Shown here in pieces: positions 1 through 8,664 of a stretch of DNA of 64,000 nucleotides. Made by a program: the position numbers and the translations under genes. This stretch comes from an uncultured Lachnospiraceae bacterium (GTDB lineage: Bacteria; Bacillota; Clostridia; Lachnospirales; Lachnospiraceae): the NCBI GenBank assembly GCA_944381575.1, contig CALWLS010000001.1, positions 124,001 through 188,000 on the forward strand. The letters run 5' to 3'. Position 1 is the stretch's first letter. Each line of letters opens with the position of its first letter. The notes below the pieces were generated by a model. It ran no database searches and had not been told where the DNA came from. It saw only the letters and a program-made list of their open reading frames with translations.

Positions 1-68
1 AGGCCAAGGCCTTAAGAAAGCTGCGTAATCCTGTGAGATCCAAGAGGATCAGGGATTTCCTTCAATGA
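1..68 (+). CDS. rpoD: RNA polymerase sigma factor RpoD, C-terminal end (partial)
   Basis: The window opens inside a gene. The frame whose codons begin at base 3 encodes AKALRKLRNPVRSKRIRDFL followed by Q and a TGA stop at 66-68. This matches the extreme C-terminus of housekeeping sigma-70 factors, the end of the region 4.2 helix-turn-helix that reads the -35 box (the usual form is EAKALRKLRHPSRS). Only about 21 residues are present, so the call rests on this one conserved motif. The stop overlaps the ATG of the next gene (ATGA), implying translational coupling. Confidence 0.72.
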   Translation, partial: AKALRKLRNPVRSKRIRDFLQ

Positions 69-736
69 ATAACAGAAATTATCAAAAAGAGCTGGACAGG
101 CTCATTGAGGACATCGCTGGACAGGGCGTAAGGCCGAGGCTTCTGATACACAGCTGCTGCGCGCCCTGCTCTTCCTATGTGATGGAATATCTGTCAAAGT
201 TTTTTGATCTTACCATGTTCTTTTATAACCCGAACATGGACAGCTCTGAGGAATATATCAAAAGGGCAAATGAATTAAGACGCCTGATAGATGAGACAGG
301 CATGTCTGAAAGGATAAGGCTCGTTATAAGCGATTATACTCCGGAGGATTTTGAAAGCATTGCAGCGGGGCACGAACAGGATCCCGAGAGGGGAGAAAGA
401 TGCTTAAGATGCTACAGACTGAGGCTTGAAAAAACCGCCTCATATATGCAGAGCTACAATCTTACGCATCCTGAGGAAAAATACGATTATTTTGCCACTA
501 CCCTAACCCTGAGCCCCCTTAAAAGCGCCGAGGCGCTTAACGACATAGCGCTTCAGCTGTCGGAACAGTACAGCGTAAAATGCCTTGAAACGGATTTTAA
601 AAAGCGCGGGGGCTATAAGCGCAGCATAGAGCTTTCAAAGGAGTACGGGCTGTACAGGCAGGATTACTGCGGCTGCAGGTATTCTAAAAGAGCGGCGGAG
701 CTGAGACGGGCTTCAAAGCTCGCCATGGCTGAATGA
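65..736 (+). CDS. queH: epoxyqueuosine reductase QueH
   Basis: QueH (formerly DUF208) catalyses the last step of queuosine synthesis, reduction of epoxyqueuosine in tRNA, and is the non-orthologous replacement of QueG. The 223-residue protein has the family's cysteine signatures: HSCCAPCSS at residues 29-37, a CLRC pair near 112-115, and CGC close to the C-terminus. These are the expected ligands for its Fe-S cluster and second metal. The length is normal for the family. The ATG overlaps the rpoD stop, so the gene is the distal member of a sigma-factor operon. The other queuosine genes are not in this window. Confidence 0.9.
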   Translation: MNNRNYQKELDRLIEDIAGQGVRPRLLIHSCCAPCSSYVMEYLSKFFDLTMFFYNPNMDSSEEYIKRANELRRLIDETGMSERIRLVISDYTPEDFESIAAGHEQDPERGERCLRCYRLRLEKTASYMQSYNLTHPEEKYDYFATTLTLSPLKSAEALNDIALQLSEQYSVKCLETDFKKRGGYKRSIELSKEYGLYRQDYCGCRYSKRAAELRRASKLAMAE

Positions 737-828
737 TCCGTCCATCATGGGAAAAGCATTATTAAACATATAATAAAAAGATGCGCATTGACACGCATCG
801 ATCAATAAACACCACGGAGGTATTTGAA

Positions 829-1689
829 ATGAGTGAACAGTGTACTCCGGTAGACTGCGAAAGCTGCGGCATCGACTGCAGTTCAAGGATGGCGGGAGAG
901 AATCCTGATTTCTCCGCGCATCTTTCCAAGGGTTCATCAGTAAAACATGTATATGCCGTAATGAGCGGCAAGGGCGGCGTAGGAAAGTCCCTCGTCACCA
1001 CAATGCTCGCATGTGCATTTGCAAAGGCAGGACACAGGACGGCAATACTTGATGCCGACATAACTGGACCTTCCATCCCTAAGGCGTTCAATGTGGACAG
1101 GGACGGGCTTAAGGTGACGGATGACCAGCTCATGGTGCCGGTAGAAAGCAAGAACGGCATCAGAATAATATCGGCAAACCTGCTCCTTGACAATGAGAGC
1201 GATCCGATCATATGGAGGGGCGCGCTCATAGCTTCAGCGGTAAAGCAGTTCTATGAGGAGACTCTCTGGGAGGATATAGATTACATGTTTGTGGATATGC
1301 CGCCGGGAACAGGCGACGTTCCTCTTACCGTATTCCAGTCTCTTCCCGTCGAGGGCATCATAATGGTAACAAGTCCTCAGGACCTTGTTTCGATGATAGT
1401 CGGAAAGGCAGTAAATATGGCCAAGATGATGGCCAAGCCGGTTATCGGAGTCGTGGAAAACATGTCCTATTACGAGTGTCCTGACTGCGGCAAAAAGCAC
1501 AGCATATTCGGGGACAGCCATATTGACGATGTAGCGCAGAAGTTCGGGCTTTCAGTGCTTGCAAAGCTGCCGATAGATACCAAGACGGCTGAGCTTATCG
1601 ACCAGGGAAGGGCCGATGAGATCGATACTACGCCTATGGATAAGGCTGTGGACGTTATAACCACCATAGCTAAGTTTGGCTCCAAATAA
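829..1689 (+). CDS. Mrp/NBP35 family P-loop ATPase (Fe-S carrier)
   Basis: This is a 286-residue MinD-like ATPase of the Mrp/ApbC/NBP35 group, which carries or inserts Fe-S clusters. The deviant Walker A motif GKGGVGKS lies at residues 47-54, the switch region DMPPGTGD follows, and the CPDC pair at the C-terminal third is the usual dimer-bridging Fe-S site. The N-terminus also has four cysteines (C5, C10, C13, C17), as in Nbp35-type proteins. I chose the ATG at 829 because GGAGG lies just upstream; an in-frame ATG at 781 would add 16 unconserved residues. A short hairpin (GATGCG/CGCATC, 780-799) sits in the leader. Confidence 0.88.
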   Translation: MSEQCTPVDCESCGIDCSSRMAGENPDFSAHLSKGSSVKHVYAVMSGKGGVGKSLVTTMLACAFAKAGHRTAILDADITGPSIPKAFNVDRDGLKVTDDQLMVPVESKNGIRIISANLLLDNESDPIIWRGALIASAVKQFYEETLWEDIDYMFVDMPPGTGDVPLTVFQSLPVEGIIMVTSPQDLVSMIVGKAVNMAKMMAKPVIGVVENMSYYECPDCGKKHSIFGDSHIDDVAQKFGLSVLAKLPIDTKTAELIDQGRADEIDTTPMDKAVDVITTIAKFGSK

Positions 1690-1718
1690 TTGACCGGTTC
1701 AGATCGGAGATCTGCATA

Positions 1719-2768
1719 ATGATGAAAAAGATACTTGTTGCGGGCGGCGCTGGATATATAGGCTCGCATATCTGTGTAGAGCTTTTGAACGAGGGCTATG
1801 AGACTGTTTCCGTCGATAACCTTTATAATTCCTCGGACGTTTCAATGAAGAGGGTCGAGGAGATAACAGGAAAAAAGCTTAAGTTTTACAGGGCTGATTT
1901 TCTTATGGAGGATGTCATTACGGACATCTTTGAAAAAGAAAGACCTGACGCCGTTATCATGTGCGCTGGCTATAAGGCGGTGGGAGAATCAGTGGTAAAG
2001 CCGCTGGAGTATTATTATAATAACCTCACAAGCCTCATGCTTCTGTGCGACGTGATGCGGAAGACAGGATGTAAAAACATTATTTTTTCATCTTCCGCCA
2101 CGGTTTACGGGGATCCGGCTGAGATACCGATAACTGAGGACTGTCCTAAGGGGGAAATAACCAATCCATATGGACGCACAAAGAGCATGATCGAGCAGAT
2201 ACTTACTGATATCCATGCGGCGGACAGGGATTTTGGAGTGATACTCTTAAGGTATTTCAATCCGATAGGAGCTCATCCATCGGGACTTATCGGCGAGGAT
2301 CCGGAGGGAATCCCTAACAACTTAGTGCCTTACATAGCTCAGGTTGCCATCGGGAAGCGCGAGGCCATACATGTATTCGGAAACGATTACGATACGCCGG
2401 ACGGTACCGGAGTAAGGGATTACATACATGTTGTGGATCTTGCAAAAGGACATGTCAGCGCCTTAAGGAAGATGGAAAAGGACGGGGGCCTTAACATATA
2501 CAATCTTGGTACCGGCAAGGGCTATTCGGTGCTTGAGGTGATAGACGCTTACGAAAAGGCCTGCGGAAAGAAGCTTAAGCGCATTATTGATCCGAGGCGT
2601 CCGGGAGACATCGCCTGCTGCTACTGCGATCCGGCCAAAGCAAAAAGGGAGCTTAACTGGGAAGCACGTTACGGTATAGAGGAGATGTGCAGGGATTCCT
2701 ATAACTGGCAGATGAAAAATCCTGACGGATACGGAGCCTTTGAACACGCAAAGATCTGTTTTAGCTGA
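1719..2768 (+). CDS. galE: UDP-glucose 4-epimerase GalE
   Basis: GalE interconverts UDP-glucose and UDP-galactose for galactose use and surface polysaccharide synthesis. The 349-residue protein begins with the Rossmann NAD motif GGAGYIGSH. It has the catalytic Ser region SSSATVYG and the YxxxK pair as Y151-G-R-T-K155. The substrate-binding RYFNPIGAHPSG segment and the ending with YGIEEMCRD are typical. The start could be either of two adjacent ATGs (1719 or 1722); GGAG lies about 10 bases upstream. It stands alone rather than in a gal operon. Confidence 0.95.
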   Translation: MMKKILVAGGAGYIGSHICVELLNEGYETVSVDNLYNSSDVSMKRVEEITGKKLKFYRADFLMEDVITDIFEKERPDAVIMCAGYKAVGESVVKPLEYYYNNLTSLMLLCDVMRKTGCKNIIFSSSATVYGDPAEIPITEDCPKGEITNPYGRTKSMIEQILTDIHAADRDFGVILLRYFNPIGAHPSGLIGEDPEGIPNNLVPYIAQVAIGKREAIHVFGNDYDTPDGTGVRDYIHVVDLAKGHVSALRKMEKDGGLNIYNLGTGKGYSVLEVIDAYEKACGKKLKRIIDPRRPGDIACCYCDPAKAKRELNWEARYGIEEMCRDSYNWQMKNPDGYGAFEHAKICFS

Positions 2769-2822
2769 TCAGTCCGGCAGTCTGTATTTTCGTTCCATGA
2801 GGGGATAGTTTTAGGAACGGAG

Positions 2823-4166
2823 ATGCGGATCGCCGGATTTTTTCGTATGATCACGGATACAGGCAGCAGACCATCGAATAAACGGAATATAATTACTGAC
2901 ATGAATAAAGTTATGATCATAGGAGGAGGAGCCGCAGGAATGACGGCGGCCGCAGCTGCGGCTGAAAACGGCTGCAGGGTGATCCTCCTTGAAAAAAATG
3001 AAAAGCTTGGGAAAAAGATATATATAACGGGAAAGGGCAGATGTAATTTTACCAATGCCTGTGATCTCAATACCTTCCTTGAAAACATAATCGCTAATCC
3101 GAAGTTCATGTATTCATCCTTAAGAGCCTTTGGACCCTATGAGATGATAGATTTTCTTGAGGAAAACGGATGTCCGACAAAGATCGAAAGAGGGCAGAGG
3201 GCTTTTCCGCTTTCTGACCATGCTTCGGACGTTACAAAGGCCCTGGAAAAATGCATGAGGGAAAACGGCGTTGATATAGAGCTTAATACTGAAGTCAGGG
3301 AGATCGGAGCCATGGAGGACGGCGGCGGTTACGCTGTCACTGCGGTAAATGTTAAAAACGGTAAGCGAAGAGTATATCATGCCGACAGTCTGATCATTGC
3401 TACAGGAGGCTTAAGCTACCCGTCTACAGGATCTACGGGAGACGGGTACAGGTTTGCGGAGAGCTTCGGGCTTACGGTAAGGCCTCTTGCCCCGGCTCTT
3501 GTGCCTGTCACGGTGGAGGAAGCCGATACGGCGCTGTTATCAGGGGTAAGCCTTAAAAATGTAACGATAACGGCGTTGGATATTGAAACCGGAAAACAGG
3601 TCTACGAGAGCGATACGGGAGAGATGCTGTTTACTCATTTCGGACTCAGCGGACCGTTGATACTTTCATTTTCAGCAAAATTAAGCCACGAGCTTGAGGA
3701 AGGGAAAAAATACAGATTAAGCATAGACCTTAAGCCGGGGCTTACAAGGGAAAAGCTTGACGAGAGGATATTAAGGGATTTTGACGGGGCAAAAAACACC
3801 GATATCCAGAACGCCATATCAAAGCTTATAATATCCTCCCTGAGGCTTCCGGTGCTTAAACAGGCGGGGATAGATCCTCATAAAAAGGTCAGGGATATAA
3901 AAAGGGCTGAAAGAGAGGCGCTTTCAGACAGCATAAAGGGCCTGTCGTTTACCATAAACGGCACGAGAGGCTATAATGAGGCCGTAGTCACCAGCGGCGG
4001 AGTCAGCATAAAGGAGATCGACCCTAAGACCATGGAGGTAAAGGGACACCCGGGCCTTTACTTTGCCGGCGAGGTAGTGGATGTGCACGGATATACCGGA
4101 GGATTTAATATAGGGGTGGCGGCTGCCATGGGACACGCCGCAGGAACTGCCTGCGCACGCCGTTAA
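2823..4166 (+). CDS. NAD(P)/FAD-dependent oxidoreductase, HI0933/BaiN family
   Basis: The N-terminal FAD-binding motif IIGGGAAGMTAA, the segment GRCNFTNA, the motif LIIATGGLSYPSTGSTGDGY and the C-terminal GGFNIGVAAAMGHAAG are the hallmarks of the HI0933-like flavoprotein family. One member, BaiN, reduces bile-acid intermediates, but most members have no known substrate, so no function is assigned. The start is uncertain. ATG 2823 has an SD (AGGA, 6 bases upstream) but adds 26 residues before the usual family N-terminus, which corresponds to ATG 2901 (no clear SD). The core length of about 420 residues fits the family. Confidence 0.85.
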   Translation: MRIAGFFRMITDTGSRPSNKRNIITDMNKVMIIGGGAAGMTAAAAAAENGCRVILLEKNEKLGKKIYITGKGRCNFTNACDLNTFLENIIANPKFMYSSLRAFGPYEMIDFLEENGCPTKIERGQRAFPLSDHASDVTKALEKCMRENGVDIELNTEVREIGAMEDGGGYAVTAVNVKNGKRRVYHADSLIIATGGLSYPSTGSTGDGYRFAESFGLTVRPLAPALVPVTVEEADTALLSGVSLKNVTITALDIETGKQVYESDTGEMLFTHFGLSGPLILSFSAKLSHELEEGKKYRLSIDLKPGLTREKLDERILRDFDGAKNTDIQNAISKLIISSLRLPVLKQAGIDPHKKVRDIKRAEREALSDSIKGLSFTINGTRGYNEAVVTSGGVSIKEIDPKTMEVKGHPGLYFAGEVVDVHGYTGGFNIGVAAAMGHAAGTACARR

Positions 4167-4180
4167 AAAGAAACAGTGAC

Positions 4181-4963
4181 ATGCTTACAAAATACAAAAA
4201 CGGCTTAAGCTCAGCGGATCTTAAGCTTATAGCTGTTATAACAATGCTGATAGATCATATTGGAGCCATACTGATAGAGGGATATCTTATGCAGTCAGGC
4301 TTCATGCCGTACGGCGCCTTCACTGCCTCTCATGATATGCCTGGATATGGTCTTGCCATAAGACTTTATTATATCGACATCCTGCTAAGGCTTACAGGCA
4401 GGACAGCCTTTCCGCTTTTTGCTTTTATGATAGTGCAGGGCTTCATGCATACCCACAGCAGGAAGGCTTATCTGATCAGGCTGCTTTTATTTGCCCTGAT
4501 ATCCCAGATACCCTTTCATTTGGCCGCATCCCTCACAGTCATGGATTCGGCAAACGTTTTATTTACCCTTACACTGGGGTTGATATGCATATGGGGATTC
4601 GAGCTTATAAGGGAAAAGCTGTCAGGATCGTCCTTTGTGATACCCTTAGCCGTAATTGTGGTATTTTGCTGTTGCGCGGCTTCATGGTATATTGATAGTG
4701 ATTACAGCCAATACGGAGTGCTTTCTATAATGACATTTTACCTTTTCAGAAAACAGCCGGTACAGGGAGCGGTGGCTGCCTGCACCATGCTCATGGTCTC
4801 AAACCCTTATTACGAGTTTGCGGCCTTCCTGTCCGTATTTCTGATAAGCAGATATAACGGAGAAAAGGGCGAGCAGCACTTTGGAAAATATTTCTTTTAC
4901 ATCTTTTATCCTGTCCATTTACTGATATTATATGGGGCAGTTAAACTGATACTGAAGATTTGA
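4181..4963 (+). CDS. TraX family integral membrane protein
   Basis: This 260-residue polytopic membrane protein begins with the TraX signature, LKLIAVITMLIDHIGAIL, and has about seven to eight hydrophobic segments. In F plasmids TraX N-acetylates pilin. Chromosomal Firmicute homologues belong to the acyltransferase-3-like superfamily and have no proven substrate. Family markers include the conserved His of MLIDHIGA, RTAFPLFAFMIVQGF, and a C-terminal FYIFYPVHLLILY with a conserved His. No conjugation genes are near, so pilin modification is unlikely here; a role in acetylating a surface polymer is only inference. It follows the flavoprotein by 14 bases. Confidence 0.82.
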   Translation: MLTKYKNGLSSADLKLIAVITMLIDHIGAILIEGYLMQSGFMPYGAFTASHDMPGYGLAIRLYYIDILLRLTGRTAFPLFAFMIVQGFMHTHSRKAYLIRLLLFALISQIPFHLAASLTVMDSANVLFTLTLGLICIWGFELIREKLSGSSFVIPLAVIVVFCCCAASWYIDSDYSQYGVLSIMTFYLFRKQPVQGAVAACTMLMVSNPYYEFAAFLSVFLISRYNGEKGEQHFGKYFFYIFYPVHLLILYGAVKLILKI

Positions 4964-5014
4964 TATCAATAACATTACTTAAAATATGATATTTAATAAC
5001 AGGATCTTAGGAAA

Positions 5015-8000
5015 ATGGTGATCAAAATGAGTAAGAAGATTAAAGTCAGAACAGCGATGCTTTTAGCCGGCGCGATCATATTACAAAATGTCATGCCTGC
5101 ACTGGGAGACATGTCCTCTGATACTCAGGGAATGGCTGTAAGCACGGGCGAGGAGGCCGGGGAAGGAGGATCTTCTGCCCTTAAAAGCGAAAACACAAGC
5201 TTTGTCAGCTTTCCAAGCCGTTTTTCAGATACGCTGTCTGAGGGATTTGAGGAACAGTATTATGTATTTTCGCTTGACAGTGTAACGGATATTTCCATAT
5301 CCGTAGAGTCTGACGACAGAGACTGCCAGTACGGCGCTGAGCTTTTAGACAGCGGCATGTCGAGGCTCAGCATCTCAGAAAGGAAGTCAGGCCAGCGTAT
5401 AACTGAAAAGTCCCTGCCGGCAGGAACATATTTCCTGAGGGTATTTCCTCTCTCTGAAAATACTTATGAGCCGTATTACGTTTCCATTCAGAAGCTGAAG
5501 CTTTCCGCCGCCGAGGTAAGGAAGACGGATTTTTCAGAGATGCATATGGTGGCAACGCTTCAGGGAAAGGATTCTCCATACCGTATGAACGGTCTGGATC
5601 CATATTATTACTATACATCTGATAGTTCTGTTTCCCCGGTAAATTATCAGTGGTATAAATCTGACGAACCGGATTACGACGGCACAGGAGTTAACGCCGG
5701 CGGCTTTTATCCCATGCCCCAGAGTTACTATGCCTCATGGCTCGGGCCGGTGGCTGAGGAAGACCAGCCAATGAGCGAGATAGATGATTACAATGGTTCA
5801 TATGACTATGCTGATTACCAGAAATATCTTCAGGAGGAGGCGATAACATACAGAGAGGAGGCCGATGCCAAGATCCATGTGCAGAACGCCATAGCTCTCC
5901 CGGCAAGGTATACAGACGTTGATGAAGAAAATGGCGAATTTATTGAATATCCCGGCTGGGAGGAGCATATAAAAGCCGGCATAATGAATTACGGCGCCCT
6001 TACCACAGGCATATACTGGGGAAATATAAGCTGTGAAGATCAGGAAAACTATTATTACAGCGGCTGGGATTATGGAGATGATAATAATTATCTGGAATAC
6101 ATACCGGGTAATGGGCGGTCTCAAAATCACGAGGTGGTCGTAGTGGGCTGGGATGACGATTATCTAAAGGAGAATTTCCGTTACCATATCAGTCAGGATA
6201 TAGCAGGCCTGAAAATGCCGTCAGGTTTTGCTACGCCCTCTAATGCGAAAAGACCGTCGGCAGACGTAGAATTTATGAAAAAGGCAGGGATCATCACGAG
6301 AAAAGCTACTCCTTCCGATGCATACAGGGATTCGGCTCGCAATGAGAAGGTGTATGAGCAGAAAAACGATGCAGCCTCAGAGATTGATATAGAAGAGCTT
6401 GAAGACGTTCTGCTTCCGGAGCGGGATGGCGCCTGGATCATACGTAATTCCTGGGGAGAAGGAAGCGGAGATAAGGGGTATTATTATGTGTCCTACTGCG
6501 ATAAGCAGCTTTTTGGAGGCGATAATACCTGGGCCTACACCGCCACGGAAACCACGGATAACTATAATAAGCTCTATGAGGTCACGAGCCTTCCGTGGAT
6601 AAGAGAGAACGCTTGTATCAGCGGAGCCGACAGTCTGATGGCTTCCACAACATTTATCGCTGATGAAGACGGCGCGGACGTGCTTAAGGCAGTCAGCTTC
6701 ACACTTTTAAATAACAACACCCAATATGAAATATCCGTAAACTTAGGTGAGGATATAGGAAAGGGCTGGATAGAGGAAAATGTATACGCCGCAGGCTCAA
6801 AGCTTTACGCGGGCTATTACACGGTCAGACTTGATAAGGCTCTCATACTGGAGCCTGGAGAGCCCTTTGAGATCATACTTAAGATCAGCGGAGATGGACA
6901 GGAAAGGCTCATTATCCCATTTATTACAAATGGCAGCAAGATAGCTGATATACCTAAGGAGGAGGACGTCTGCCGTCTCTATGATCCTGAGCCTGGCGAG
7001 TGGATTGATATAGGCCAGGGCTTTGCCGAGGATAATGGTTCCAGCAATTATTACGGTTACTTTACCACAAAGGCAATATGTAACGATGCCGCTCTTGATG
7101 AAGGCGAGACCGATCGCATCACTGTCCTTGAGATAGAACCTGAAGACTACTATCCGCTTATAGATGATCCTTATATTGATGAAGATGAAGAAGATGAGGT
7201 CAGCCAGGAGGAGCCAGCTGATGAGGAAAAGGAAAACCTTTTGACCCATGCAGCCACTCCATCCAATGCCATGAGGATATCACAAGGGGAAGAAGAAAAA
7301 GATAATACCGATGCGCCGATACTTAAAAACGGCCGTGTGCTCCAAAACAGGACTGCGGGAGAGCCTTTAGGCAGCTCCGAGCTTCCAGAGCCTGAAACCG
7401 TCCTGCCCGAATCCTTTGACCTAAGGGATGAGGGCGTGCTCACCCCGGTAAAAAATCAGGCCGCCACCAATACCTGCTGGTCCTTTGGTTCAACTGCGGC
7501 GGTGGAATCAAGCTACCTTATTAACGGCAGCAATCTGTATGATTTTAATTATTCATCAGGCATAAGCCTTGAAACCAGCCTTCCTATTACAGAGGACGGA
7601 ATGGTGATATACAGCTTCGATAAGGATCAGCCGGAAGGCCTTGAACAGGCTTTGTTTATCCCAAGGCTCCTTGCCTGGGACGACGGCCCTATTGAGGATG
7701 CGGATGGAAGCCTGAGATGGGAGCTTTCCGGAGATCTTTCATCGGTGGATATATCGGATTTCAAGGAGGAGACCGGTGGTACCGGACTTACGGGAAATGG
7801 TGAAGAGGTGCTTTTGTTTACTCCTGAGGAAAGCGGCATATTGACCGTCAGTGTGAGCTCCGCCGAGGACCCTACCAAGACGGCGTCCTGCAGAGTGCTG
7901 CTTTTGGAGGAGGATCCTGTGGATGAAATCTCGGTTTCACCGGAAAGCCTGAGACTTAAGGCGGGTGAGACACACAGGCTTGAGGTAACCATCAAGGCTC

Positions 8001-8623
8001 CGGAGGGCAGCGATCCTGTTCCGGTATTCTCCTCTGATAATCCTAATATCGCATCGGTGGATGAAAATGGTCTTGTACTCGGCGTAGACAGCGGCACGAC
8101 TCTGATCCGGGTAAGGGCCGGCGGCGAGACGGCTGTCTGCCGCGTGACGGTATGGAAGCCGGAAAGAAAAAGGGAATCAGGAAGAGATGTCGGATACCCG
8201 GGAAGCAGCAGTCCTGTGGCAGGAAGCTGGAAGCTGAATGCGGACGGAAGCTGGAGCTTTACTGCGGGAGGCAGGTCCTACAGCAATGAATGGGGATTTA
8301 TACATAATCCTTACGGCAGCGGCGGTCTGGGCGAGGCCGGATGGTTCCGCTTCGATAATGACGGCAGGATGCTCACCGGATGGTTTATGGATACCGACGG
8401 CAAATGGTATTATCTTAATCCGGTATCTGACGGAAGCCTTGGAAAGATGGTTACGGGCTGGAGATGGATACCTGACGCCTCAGGCAGGGAATACTGCTAT
8501 TATTTCCATACGGAAACCGGAGGTCCTATGGGCGCAATGGCGGCGGGAAGCATTACTCCCGACGGCTATGAGGTGGATTCCATGGGACGCTGGTGCATAA
8601 ACGGGATCCCGGCTGTAAGATAG
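5015..8623 (+). CDS. secreted C1 (papain-like) cysteine protease with permuted catalytic halves, Ig-like and cell-wall-binding repeats
   Basis: This 1202-residue exported protein contains, in order, a signal peptide (about 1-32), a PPC/Ig-like beta domain (about 60-155), the C-terminal half of a C1 peptidase (about 172-495), a lectin-like domain (about 520-690), an acidic linker (about 690-780), the N-terminal half of a C1 peptidase (about 795-850), two Ig-like domains (about 855-960 and a BIG2-like one at 963-1050), and tryptophan-rich cell-wall-binding repeats (about 1065-1202). Catalytic residues are visible as His372 (NHEVVVVGWDD), Asn478 (IIRNSWGEG), oxyanion Gln815 and nucleophile Cys821 (TNTCWSF). 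In all ordinary papain-like enzymes Gln and Cys come first, so this order is reversed. Three ATPSNA/ATPSDA motifs occur in linkers. The protein is probably anchored to the wall and active outside the cell. The start may instead be ATG 5027. Confidence 0.8.
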   Translation: MVIKMSKKIKVRTAMLLAGAIILQNVMPALGDMSSDTQGMAVSTGEEAGEGGSSALKSENTSFVSFPSRFSDTLSEGFEEQYYVFSLDSVTDISISVESDDRDCQYGAELLDSGMSRLSISERKSGQRITEKSLPAGTYFLRVFPLSENTYEPYYVSIQKLKLSAAEVRKTDFSEMHMVATLQGKDSPYRMNGLDPYYYYTSDSSVSPVNYQWYKSDEPDYDGTGVNAGGFYPMPQSYYASWLGPVAEEDQPMSEIDDYNGSYDYADYQKYLQEEAITYREEADAKIHVQNAIALPARYTDVDEENGEFIEYPGWEEHIKAGIMNYGALTTGIYWGNISCEDQENYYYSGWDYGDDNNYLEYIPGNGRSQNHEVVVVGWDDDYLKENFRYHISQDIAGLKMPSGFATPSNAKRPSADVEFMKKAGIITRKATPSDAYRDSARNEKVYEQKNDAASEIDIEELEDVLLPERDGAWIIRNSWGEGSGDKGYYYVSYCDKQLFGGDNTWAYTATETTDNYNKLYEVTSLPWIRENACISGADSLMASTTFIADEDGADVLKAVSFTLLNNNTQYEISVNLGEDIGKGWIEENVYAAGSKLYAGYYTVRLDKALILEPGEPFEIILKISGDGQERLIIPFITNGSKIADIPKEEDVCRLYDPEPGEWIDIGQGFAEDNGSSNYYGYFTTKAICNDAALDEGETDRITVLEIEPEDYYPLIDDPYIDEDEEDEVSQEEPADEEKENLLTHAATPSNAMRISQGEEEKDNTDAPILKNGRVLQNRTAGEPLGSSELPEPETVLPESFDLRDEGVLTPVKNQAATNTCWSFGSTAAVESSYLINGSNLYDFNYSSGISLETSLPITEDGMVIYSFDKDQPEGLEQALFIPRLLAWDDGPIEDADGSLRWELSGDLSSVDISDFKEETGGTGLTGNGEEVLLFTPEESGILTVSVSSAEDPTKTASCRVLLLEEDPVDEISVSPESLRLKAGETHRLEVTIKAPEGSDPVPVFSSDNPNIASVDENGLVLGVDSGTTLIRVRAGGETAVCRVTVWKPERKRESGRDVGYPGSSSPVAGSWKLNADGSWSFTAGGRSYSNEWGFIHNPYGSGGLGEAGWFRFDNDGRMLTGWFMDTDGKWYYLNPVSDGSLGKMVTGWRWIPDASGREYCYYFHTETGGPMGAMAAGSITPDGYEVDSMGRWCINGIPAVR

Positions 8624-8664
8624 AAAAAAAATATTAACAGTATGTTTTCAGGAGAAAAAGGACT

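Noticed and set aside
762-1229. 155-residue minus-strand open frame
   Set aside because: It lies fully opposite the Mrp-type ATPase, whose Walker and cysteine motifs are convincing.
4181-4963. TraX-like gene as evidence of an integrated conjugative element
   Set aside because: No other transfer, relaxase or integrase genes are present, and the flanks are ordinary chromosomal genes. TraX homologues are common on Firmicute chromosomes.
5798-6130. 110-residue minus-strand open frame with hydrophobic content
   Set aside because: It is a shadow of the protease gene, whose domains are clear on the + strand. There is no SD.
7627-8097. 156-residue minus-strand Ser/Pro-rich open frame
   Set aside because: It is antisense to the Ig-like domains of the secreted protease and mirrors their codon composition.
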